Source: Heligmosomoides polygyrus polygyrus (taxonomy: Eukaryota; Nematoda; Chromadorea; Rhabditida; Heligmosomidae). Taken from it: a stretch of DNA of 64,000 nucleotides. Made by a program: the position numbers and the translations under genes. Positions within the stretch are counted from its first letter, which is position 1. Every line of letters begins with the position of its first letter. Of the stretch, positions 21,871-33,800 are shown piece after piece. Under the pieces are notes generated by a model, which saw nothing but the letters and a program-made list of their open reading frames with translations, ran no database searches and had not been told where the DNA came from. Location: positions 72,636,643 to 72,700,642 of the forward strand of contig OX377202.1 of assembly GCA_947396885.1 (NCBI GenBank). The letters run 5' to 3'.

Positions 21871-24800
21871 CTATGACCAAACGTCCTCAACGTATCGGTC
21901 GGCTTTGCGCAGCTCTGCCAAATAAGCCTTCGCGTCGGCATCAGATTTACCTGAACATGGAATTTCGGAAGTTGATAATTGAGTTTCCGAAGAAAGAAAG
22001 CATGTGACACGATTTTGCTACATGTGGAGTTCATTGCTTGGCGTAATCTCGCTGTAATCTCTAACAGGAATTTGCTGGCGACTAAATGAACCGGATTCTT
22101 TCAAGCAGCCCAAATAATTTCCAAGCTGTTGACAGCCTAAACTTCTAGAAAAATACGTACGGTTAGAGAAGAACCATAACAGCTCAAACTGTCACTTTTG
22201 CATAAAGGGGGGGAGGTCATCTGCAAGAGCTGTGGAGTTCCGCCGATTTCACGCGTATCCTGCTTGGCTGCTTTGTTAGTTCTCGGCCAGCACAATGTAG
22301 CATTATATCCTCAGGGGTATTGAACTGACGCCAGACTTCGTACAACAATGACCTCATATCGTAATTCGTTTCCTTTACGCCTCAAATGGCCGGTGATGAA
22401 GTTGTAAGCTCTCATAACGATATTTTGTTTCGATCAAAACCCTTCAAGACATCAAGATCTTGAGCTTGACCGGTCTCATGCTGATATCAGCGGCCGGGTG
22501 AGTGTTGACGGGTCCCACGAGGTGTGAATGTGACGCTCGATCGAACAGCGCCTGGTGTAGTGGCGTGGAGCATTCCCGCCCGATCAGTGAGAGGTGCAGG
22601 TTCGAAGCCCTGCCTCGCGCTAGAGTGTTGATTGAACAAAACATCGTTACGAGTGCTTATGGTTTCCTGTTGTTCATGAGATCGCACAAGTTACTGAATG
22701 GGTCATAAATTCGTGGCCGATTGAAGTGAGAATTTGACGGGGACTTCAAGAAGATTTAAGGTTTTATTGCTTTCTAGATGAAAGTAATAACACTAATGTT
22801 AAGCAGCAACTAATCACCAAACATGACCAGCATGATTACGCGACGCCTTGAATTATTTCATAGCGCAATCCTACTCTTGTTAAGGATGCCCCACGCCTTC
22901 TACTTCTAACATATTCTGTGGAGGCAATTTAGAAGTGTATTTGTACTTGGTCTATACAGTGATTTCCCATGACCAGCCAATGAACAAGACAGTGTTTAGT
23001 CCTTCCCAGATGGATCTGGCACCAATTCACCAACCCTGGATGGATGAAAAGAAGCTTGGTTGGCCTGCGCGAGACCCGAATCAAGAACCCCGATTCGTGG
23101 TGCGTAGTACAGCCCGCGCCTCCTCCGACAGCGAAATCATGCGCTGGCTTTGGCTTTCATAATATGTGCTTTATTTCTCACAGTAGCATTGTAAATTTAC
23201 TGGAAGAACAATATTCCATTAGAAAACAAGCGATCTTGATGCCACTGCTACAAAAACGTGCAATAAAACCTCCGTTGTTTATGGCAATTTATTGAGTGAG
23301 TCTGTCTCCTGACCAGTCAAAGGTTCAACAAGAAAGTCGTAAACGCGGTAAGCAGTGAATTATCGGTTATCCAGCGTGCTCTTTAAAAGTCAATAATTCA
23401 GCGACATTTGATCAACTCTGTAGCGCTACCACTCTGATCCTTACCTTTTCGTCTGTTGCTAATAGACTTCGACACTTCTCACTCAAGACAAAATGACTGG
23501 CTTCAGAGCAAAATCTGAAGCCGAATCAATGGCAGTGAATGTACTCGCTGAGCCACTACTGACAACATATGCAATACAAACGAAGAACTGAAAAAAGCCG
23601 CTATTTGCTTAATTTCCTATGTTGTGGTGAGCTGCCTCCTCAGTCTTAGTCTCGAAAGATATGATGTGGTGCATTACAAAGAAAAATCAGTTACGAAATA
23701 ACTAGGAGATATCATGTTGGAACTAATGCACTTGGACTTCTGTAAAAAGTTTCTCATCTATCTAATTGGATTCTTCGCGCAATTGTAGCCTGAAAGCATG
23801 CCTCGCAGTTAATCCTGGTACAAACAAAGGTGATATTTAACGAAAATTAAACAACGCCTGAAAAATTCGTCTTACTTAGGGAAGGGTTTCGACCTCCCAT
23901 GGAACTTCTAGTTGAGACCAGGATCATTAGAAAGAGCTCGGAATGCTGATTACGAATATGTGTGTCAAAATTGCAAAATGAAACTCCTGAGGCCTGCCGA
24001 AATCGGGGGCCTCATCATAGTTGGCTGTGCGCCGCACCGGGCGCGGGAGTGGTGAGTCATCGGGGCTCCGTAAGAAGGGCCAGCCAGCTGCGGCGGTGGC
24101 GCAGGGGTAGCGCTCACGCTCGTCGGGTGCGACGTCGTTGGTTCGGTTCCCGTTGCTGCCCGTTTTTTTGCAAATCATAATTCATCTTCGAAATGACCTT
24201 TTGTTCTGAATTGTGACACGTGTCTGATTAAATAGCCGGGAAAACTACCATACACGTATGTAAAAATGCTTGAAGGCAAAAACTGCTATGGAGACAATTT
24301 TATCTACTTCTTCTTCTTCAGCGTTTGTCCCGCATCGTAGCGGGGTCCGCTATTCTGGTGTTATGACGCCACCTTTCCCGATCCAGCGCTAGATCAGGGT
24401 AAACACCAGTAATCTTCAAGTCCGCATGTAACGTATCAGCCCAGCGCTGCTTCGGGCGCCCTCTAGGCCGCTTTCCAATTACCTCGAAGTTAAGGCCTAT
24501 CTTGCGGACGCTGTCTTCCTTTCCACGCAGAACGTGGCCGTACCATCGCAAGCGAGCTTCGCGCATCTTGTCGGCTATCGGCGCGACACCGAACTTCTGC
24601 CGAATAGCATCGTTTCGAATGCGGTCCATGCGCGTGACTCCAGCCGTCCAGCGCAGCATCTTCGTCTCCATGACGCTGAGGCGCGTGTCAACTTCCCTGG
24701 TCGCAGGCCAACACTCAGCGCCGTACATCGCTACTGGCCGGACGACTGCTCTGTATATCTTCGACTTCAAGCGCTCCGGTATCTTCCTATCGCAGAGCAC

Positions 24801-27800
24801 CCCAGTCAACGAGCGCCACTTGGACCAAGCTGCACTCACGCGTGAATTCACTTCAATCATCAGTTTGCCGTCAGACGTGACTGCTGATCCCAGGTACTTA
24901 AAGACCGAAGTGCGTGGGAGCTCGATGCCGTTAACCTTGATGGAGCTGGACTCAGTAACGTCCGTCGTTAGATATTCGGTCTTCTTCACGTTCAATTTGA
25001 GTCCAAACCGCTCCAAGCGATCACACCAAGCTTGCACCTTTCGCTCGAGTTCATCTTTATCTTCGCTAGCGAGCATTACGTCATCAGCATAAAGCAACGT
25101 CCAAGGGACGGGGTTCTGAAGATCTCGAGTGATGGCATCCATGACGACAACAAAGAGGAGTGTGGAAAGCGCAGAACCCTGATGTACCCCGACAGAGATG
25201 GGAAACTCCATCGAGGTTCCAGCTGCAGCTTGAACTCGACTCTTTGGACAAGAGTAGAGAATTCGCACCCACTCTATGAGCTCTTCAGGAACTCCATGAT
25301 GTCGCAAGGCGTACCATATCACTTCACGCGGTACGCGGACAAAGGCCTTCTCTAAGTCGAGGAAGGCGATATGCACCGACTTCTGTTTCTCGCGATGCTT
25401 CTCTATCAGGAGGCGGGCGGCGTGAATGGCATCAATGGTGCCACAGCCAGCCACGAAGCCGCACTGATTGCTGGACAACTGGACGATGTCACGAATCCGT
25501 CCGTCGATAATTCGCTCAAAGATCTTCATGCTGTGCGAAAGCAAGCGAATCGGACGGTAATTGCAGCAGTCTGAAGGACTGCCCTTCTTCTTCCAAATCG
25601 GAATCGTCGTACTTTGGCGCCAACACTCAGGCACTTTTTTCTCCGCCACAACCTGATTAAAGAACTTCGCCAACCACTCAGCAGGGTACCAAAACTTCGA
25701 CTTCCACAGTTCTGTTGCCACGTCGTCGGGCCCAGTCGCTTTGCCTGGCCTCATCTTCTTTAAAGCCGCTTCAATCTCCTCCACGATGATCTTCTGAACG
25801 GGGCCGTGGGTTGGAGCCGTTGAGGGGATGGCTGGATGAGGAAATTCTACTGTAGAGATTTCCTCAAAGTAATCGCGCCTTCGCTTCAATGCCTTCTTGC
25901 GGTCCATAAGAAGATGGCCGTTCTCATCATTGATGCCGAAGAACTTCTCGATGTCCTCGGTCTGACGATGGCGATTCTTTGCGAGTCGGTACAGATACCG
26001 CTCACCATCGCGCGACTCGAGCTTCTCGTTAGCATCTCCATAATGAGTGGCTTTTGCAACAGCCACTGCCTTCTTTGCAGCTTTCTTCGCTTCTTGGTAC
26101 TTCCGCCAGTTATCGGCTGTCTTTTCGCCGAGAAACACGTGATAAAGCGATTTCTTCCCTCGCACTTTTGCTTTCACGTCATCTGTCCACAGCCAGGCCT
26201 GCTTGTCGACCTTCCGACCTTCCATCGTCCAGGCTTCGCAATGCCGAGGTCCGACTGTGCAGCGTGACGAATCGCGTCGGTGGCCTTCTCCCAAGTTTCG
26301 TCGACAGTTGTCACTGTCGGTAACCACACGCGAGAAATCACAGCTGCTTCCTTCTCTTTCATTCGCCACCACTTGATTCTTGGTGCACCGCATCGCTCGA
26401 CCTGCTTCAGCCTCGGAGGGGCGATCTTTAAAGTACAGATCAGCGGTCGATGCTGTGGGGCGACCGTCTCATACGGCACGACCTTCGCGTCTGTGACAAG
26501 ACTTCGGTCTCGATCCTTCACAAGGACAAAGTCTATCTGAGTCCTGGTGTTCCCACTATAGAACGAGATGAGGTGGGAATCGCGTTTGCGAAATACGGTG
26601 TTCACTATGGTGAGGTTGTGCGATTCCGCATATTCAAGGATACGCTCACCATCTGCGTTACGCGACCCATATCCGAACCCACCATGACAGCCGTACCCGT
26701 CTTTCGTCGTGCCGACGTGCCCGTTGAGATCACCAGCGACTATGATGACATCTTTCGACGGTACCTCTGCTGTCTTCTCATCAAGCAGACTCCAAAACTC
26801 TTCCATGGCTTGATCCGAGCAGCCAGTCTGCGGAGCATACGCAGAGAAGAAGTGATAGGGTCGCTCCTTCGCGGCGACAACGATCTTCATCAATCGATCG
26901 TCAAAGCGCTCGACGCTTACAACCGAGTCACGAAATCGTTCGGAGACGATTATTCCGACACCACTGGTGGTCCTGGGACTTCCACATAGAACGGCCTTGA
27001 AGCCTCGTCCTATGTCCCTTGACTTGCGGCAGGACCACCTCGTCTCCTGCACCGCACAGAAATCAACTCTTCTACGCTCCAGTGCTTCAACCAACTCGCA
27101 CGAGCGGCCCGTCAACGCACCCACATTCAGCGTTGCCACGCGGGTCCTGCTTACGTTACGGGACTTTCGGACTAGCTCAGTTGCCCCCCGATGCCGTCCT
27201 CGCATCAGGGACCCTCGCATACTTTCCACACTCGCCGGGCTTTGCGAGTGCGCGTCGGCTCCCGCGGACGCCGTAGCACTATCTCGAAATCTCTTAAGCG
27301 TCATCAACCATGTGATGTGACATGGGTCTTCGTAGGCCGGCCTGTCACAAGGGCCTGTCGCCTGCAATCGAATGTCCGTGATCGGCTTAGCTCGCAGAGC
27401 GAACAGTTTCCAGTGGCACCACGTGGAGGAACGGACATCGCCACCAGACAATTTTATCTACTATTTTGCACAAATAGATTCTAAATCATATATTAAATAA
27501 CTAGAGGTGTTTCCAACAACCTTGGCATTCATGGGAAAAAAGCAAAAAATGTGTAAAGTAAAAGGGTAAGTAGAATGTATGATAAGGGAGAACTAGATGT
27601 CGTTGATCTACTGCTTTTTCTTCACCCACTATGTCCTTTTTCCATTCTTTTCGCTGAATTTGGGGTCCCAGAGTAAACAAAAATATCACCGTAGCAGTTT
27701 TTTGCCTTCAAGCATTTTTACAAACATGTATGGTAGTTTTCCCGGCAATTTAATCAGACACGGGTCTTAATTCAAAACAAAAGGTCGTTTCGAATGATGA

Positions 27801-30800
27801 ATTATGATTTGCAAAAAAACGGGCAGCAACGGGAACCGAACCAACGACGTCGCACCCGACGAGCGCGAGCGCTACCCCTGCGCCACCACCGCAGCTGACG
27901 GGCTCTTCTTACGGAGCCCCGATGACTCACCACTCCCGCGCCCGGTGCGGCGCACAGCCAACTATGGTGAGGCCCCCGATTTCGACAGGCCATAACTCGC
28001 TCAGGAGTTTCATTTTGCAATTTTGACACCCATATTCGTAATCAGCATTCCGAGCTCTTTCTAACAATCCTGGTCTCAACTTGAGGTTCCATGGGAGGTC
28101 GAAACCCTTCCCTAGTTAGAGGTTGCAGAGGTAGAACCTTCTTCTGGTTCATTCGAAGGGGCTCGAAATTCTAATACAGGAGACGGTAAGTTTCACATCA
28201 ATCCTAACCTTTGGACTGCCACTGCAAACTCTCTATCGACTGCAATTACGGTAAATTTGGTCGATCTGTTGGCTACCGTGGTGGCTGGGTCATCTCCGCT
28301 TCCGCAACCCAAGCTGCCTCGGCTCATCGCCAAGCGGCGGGTGTCACTGCGCAAGTCGACACTAATTGGCTCCGCAGACACTGTTCGCAGTAGTTCAGTC
28401 AGATCGTCCTTCACCCTTAGAGCTCTGGCGAACTCATCGATTAGCATAAATCGGATCGCGCAGACTGCATAATACTTTACCACAGAGCTCGCGACAATAA
28501 AGCAACGCTTAACACTTACCCATTCCCTCCTTAACAATCTCATGGAAGCACTGTAAGACGTCCTTCGACATGCCTTTAGCGTCACCGCAAATGAATATTC
28601 GAGACGGGACATCCGTACTGCTGTTTGAAAGGAACTCACAAACCTTAAATGCTCAGCATTGATACTACTTACGAAGATTCACTGCAGTATAAAATGTCCT
28701 CCAAAACGTACCTCTTCCTTCCTCTGCTTCAGAGAATCCTGCACATATTTCGGATGCTCGCCATTCCCTTGACTTTCGCAGAGAATCAACTCCTTCAATA
28801 TGCCTTCACGGACATAGGACTTGAGCTCGTCACTGAAACAATGATTACCAGTAAAATTGCTAGCATCCAAATGCAGCGGTAGTAAAGTCGTAAGGATTGC
28901 ATAAAGCATATTGATTGCCAGTCTGTGGATGTTGTACCCATCCTTGAAAGTTCAGTAACTTAAAGATAAAAAATAAGTTGGGCCAAAAGCCATCCAACCA
29001 GAAATAATACCGTGGCGCAGGATAGAACGGCGCACCTTGCCGAATGGGTTCAAACGCCACAATTACCCGAGGTGAGCGGAATGTCGGTTGAATGCTAGCT
29101 TAAGCAGCCGCAACGCAAAGCCTTGTGCCCATACGTCCAATAAGTTCGCTCGTCTTCAGGACTGTTCACCATTCATTGTTTCGAAAAAGAACTTACATAT
29201 ACAGCGCATCTCTATCTAGGTTTCTGCAACCGAAGTAGAGATATCTGGGTACATCAGGGAAATTTTTGGCGTCACTCAGCTTCAGATTTCTGAAATTCTG
29301 CTGCTAAAATTTCTTAGCACAATACAATCAGAGACGTAACATGAAGCTGGTGACGATGGACTCACAAAAGGTGTTGACAGAATGCTAAAAACACCGCTAC
29401 ACCAGTTCCAGGTCCAACCATAAGAAGAGGCATATCTTTCGCACATGTACTGGGAAGAGGAGGCGGTGGGAGGCGGAAACGTGCCGGTTCTTTGTGCATT
29501 ATCTGAACTTACATACAACTGTTATTGACTAGAACTAAAAGCACATAGGAACTTGAAAAGTAGGTTATCACAAGTGAACCTGAACACACCGCTAACCTGT
29601 ATTTTATCGTCCACTTTTAGCGTTAAGAGCCAATCAGTTGCCAAACCTTTACGAGGGTACCTGGAAAAGACGATATTAATGGAGAAAGTGTAGCACACTA
29701 CCAACGTACCAGTACCCTTGCCCACAACCCGACTACATGTGATGACAGGGAAAGAGAGCGGTAGAAAACTAGTCGTAAATTTCACGAGATTCTTTAAATT
29801 TGCCAGAAACACCGTACCTTCGGCCATCCTCAGCAGTGAAACTCATAACAGAATAGATGAAGCGAACACGTCGTCCACGACAAGAAGACGCGCTGTATGA
29901 CCTTGGTGTTAGTCTAGGAAGCAGCTCTGCAAAGAGGGAAACAAGTTTTGAAAACCTTATATCAAGACCATTAGAGGGTTCTCAACTACCTATGAGTCTT
30001 TCTGCTGAAGGACGGACACTCGGGAATGCAAACAGAATGTCAGACAGAGATAGACCAGGCTAAAAGTTATTGTATTAGATCCCTTCATCAGTCTTCCGTT
30101 TCCTCAGAAACACACAAAGAATAGTTAGTCATGGATGGCAGATTATCACTCTTTCTGTTGTACATGTTGTGGTAATTTCATAAGTAACAATGTGAACATA
30201 ATATGAGAACCGCCCAAATATTGTTTACGGCTTCTTCTTCAAGGTATAGTGCGAGCAAACGAACGCAATTCAGCTTCTCTCCTTGCACACCCGTTGTTAA
30301 GGAACAAGTAGGGAACAAAATGGTTTATACTACTTCACCGTCAATCAATACGCTTGCACAATCCCTTTCAGTGCATCAAAGCGAGAAGCTTCAAAAGTTT
30401 TCGGCGATCATAAAACCCATAGACATGGTCTTTTAGCGCTCCCACTTAAATGCTCTCATCGACCAACTGTGGATGTTCTAATGTTCCTTGGAATGACTCT
30501 GCGTAGGAGGTCTCTATCCATCCATCGGTATGGTCGCGTGTTGGAGCATACACGACGAGCACAATCAAACGTGGTGCAGATCGACATTGCATCAAAAGCA
30601 GACGTCCAGCTCGAGTTGTTGGGGATTCGTACGACGTACTCTTGGTTACTACGTCATTTATCTCGTGCTACAATGAACACTTCTCATTCAGAGTCATAGC
30701 GAACAGTGTCCGATCATCTGCTGGAGCACGACGACGTCGAACTCTACCTCTTTGGCATGCACTCCAGATCCTTGATGGTTGCTCCTTATGCAAAAATCTG

Positions 30801-33800
30801 CGCTTTCCAGCATGGTCGGCGTCTTCGTCTCCCTTGATTTTTGCTGGTTTCTTGGCGAAAAATGAGTCAGAGACACTTCAACGTCACTACTCAGCCGCTT
30901 TCCAAAATAACCTTTACGTAGTGCAGCGAATGTAGCGAACGGACTGAAACCTTTGGTACCTCTGACCATGATAGACAACGGGTAGCTTCTCAGTTATCCT
31001 TTAATGAAGACTTTGAGCTCTAGTAGCGAGTTGTGATGGCCGAACCGATACAAGCCTAGACAGCATACGCGATCATAATACTAACACTAATAAAGCATTA
31101 TAGAACTCCTATCTCCCAGGTCAAATCGACAAAAAAAGGAATCCGGCCCCTATTTTCAGAAGGAACAAGAGATAGCACCCACCACGAAACACCTTTAACA
31201 ACAAATGAAGGCAAGGCAACTATCGTACATCTCCAGCCTAGTCAGATCAACAAGCCCTATTTTAAAAAACAGAATACGGCGCACCTGTCTCACAAACTCG
31301 TTGAACTCTGAGAGGCCCTGAGCACTCGTGAGCTCGAGAAGTCGACGCTTTTCCTGCTCATTCGTCGCGCCTTCAGCAAGTGCACGTAGAATAGGCTTAA
31401 GACGCGATTTTCGGAAGGTAGACTATTTGGTTAAGCAGCAAAAGATCACCTACTCTTCCGGGTGTCCTCCTTATGTCAAGGCAATGCGTGAAAAGGTGGC
31501 GCAATGAGCTCCTGACGGGGACGTGCGCAGGAATAACAGGATTGACCTTCTGTGTGGAAGGATTCACCGCCACAGTGCACACTTGGTCTGCTATGGCAAG
31601 TAGGCCCATCCTAGTTAAAAAATCAACGGTGAGGCAGTAAGCAAAGGAGGTAGAAAGATGCCCAAGAAGGTACCTCTCCAGTATGAAGTTCACCTCTGGC
31701 AACGGATTTTCGACGACGAAGTAGAACGCATCACCTGGTTCGTACGGCAGAACATCGAAGTGCTCTAAAATAACGACCTGAGGCTTGAGCAGACTGGGTT
31801 GTGAAGAGACCTCTTACCTCCCAGGTCCAACACCAGTTCATACTTAGGCTTGACAACATTGGCATCGGTCAAGCGTGCTGTACCAACTACAGTTACGTCG
31901 TAAGGTGCGCTGGCTAAAAGGATGAACAATGATCCTCAGCCCTAGAGCTATGGGCATAGTTCATGGAGAAACACCTACCAACTCCAACCATCTTGGCCTC
32001 GTTTTGCCAAGGAATGCCATGATTCTGTTGAAGCTTCTCATGAGACACGGTAGTGGCCAAGAATTCTTGTGGCGCGACGGGCACCCGAAGACCGGGCTCG
32101 TTTGTCAATTTGTCGTTACCTGAAAACCTGATTGCGAGGACAATCAACTAGCATAGCACAATTTTCTCATTCTTACAGGAAACTAAGAATAACTGAAGGG
32201 TGGGACGTCATAAGCCTGCGAAAAACAGACCACTACATAGAAGTAACTGCTGAAATATTAGTTATATACAGTGCACTTATATTAGTTACATGAGCACGTA
32301 AACTGTGATCAGGAATGTGGAGAAACCATCTATCCACCGATACAAAACAACACAAAGAGATTAAAGGGAAGAACAAGTGGTAAAGCAAGCGCAAACCTTT
32401 GATTAAAGAAAGGGGTGGATAATCGTAGGGATGCGCAGACAAAATCGGCTCCTCCTGCCCTTCGTCTTCTTTCCTGCCTTCTTTATTTTCTGGGACGTCC
32501 TTCTTCGCTGCGATTTCGATTTTAGTTGTTATTTGTTCCAGCAGTTTAGGATCGAGATTGAAACGCTTCACGAGTGTCTCACACAGCCGATCAATCCACG
32601 GTTCCACCACCAGTTCCAGTCTGCAAGAGACTGTGCTTAGAGATCTTAAATTTTCGATACTTTTACTTCTTAAAGTTTGCTGCAAACCCTTCTACTCACA
32701 AGGGAGCGGTCTGAAGCGTATGTCCGAACGGGGAGAGGGAGTCATATAGGAAGAATCCTCACTCCTCAATTGGTTTGAAAATGTGTTTATTTTTTGCCAG
32801 GTCATTAAATCCAAGAAATAGGGGGTCCTTGAAGTCACAATGGAATACGATGCATCACGAGTTTTTAGGTCTTGTATGCCAGCTATGCTTCTGCCGACAA
32901 GCGGCTCGGAGCGCAGTGGAAGTGGGGTTGCTTCATGCGAGGAAAGTCGTGGGTTCAGTTCTTATGCGCTGCTGCATTTTTGCAATTCAACTGACTGGTT
33001 GAGATTTGGGGATTCTGACGTCTGTACCATTTTCAGACATTTTCTGCCCATTTTCCAGCCTACGCTGTGGAGAGTACCTTTCTTGCCACTTGTTTATTAC
33101 TGACCGAATTTTTAACCACAACGTCTTCGTCAACTTCAAGTTGATGTGCTTCAAAGTCCTTTAGTATGCTGACCGTCCGTTCGGCCAGCGTGATTTCATC
33201 CCTCGAAGGTTCCTTGTCTAAGGGTGGGCCACACTTCAGCGGGAGCAGGTGGATCACCACTCGAGCATCCTCAGACACTGTTGGTGTTAGAAAATCTTCA
33301 GCAGACCTCTTATTTCCAGGTGACAGGCAGAGATGAGGGAAAGAATGTATCGATGCTATTAAGGTTAATTTCCGGGATTCACAGACCGCGTTTCTCATCT
33401 GAACCACCTCCGACGTCACATCCTGGTCTCTTTTGAAAATCCGAGCAGGGTGGCTTTTCCTGAGGTCATTGATCCATGTGTGGAAACAGACTGTGAGGAG
33501 CCTGTAGCCTTTATACGTTGCCCATATTGTGCCCAGTGTGCTTCATGCACTTTGTACCTGGGCATCACTGACGTTGAACATTTCTACATAATCAATTCGA
33601 ATACCACAGCATTCGGCTAGAAAATTAGGCATAAAAACATCTGAAAATGGTACAGACGTTAGAATGCCCAAATCTCAGCCAGTCAGTTGAAATGCAAAAA
33701 TGCAGCAGCGCATAAGAACTGAACCCGCGACCTTCCTCGCATGAAGCAACCCCACTTCCACTGCGCTCTGAGCCGCTTGCCGGCAGAGGCACCGCGGGAG

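Noticed and set aside
24090..24160. A real tRNA gene
   Set aside because: A and B boxes are present, but no matching acceptor or anticodon stems were found and a second copy exists; it fits a SINE head.
28193..28464. 90-codon open frame with a good acceptor as the last MTRR exon
   Set aside because: It lacks the conserved VEDVWS end, whereas 21950-21871 joins in phase and supplies exactly that end.
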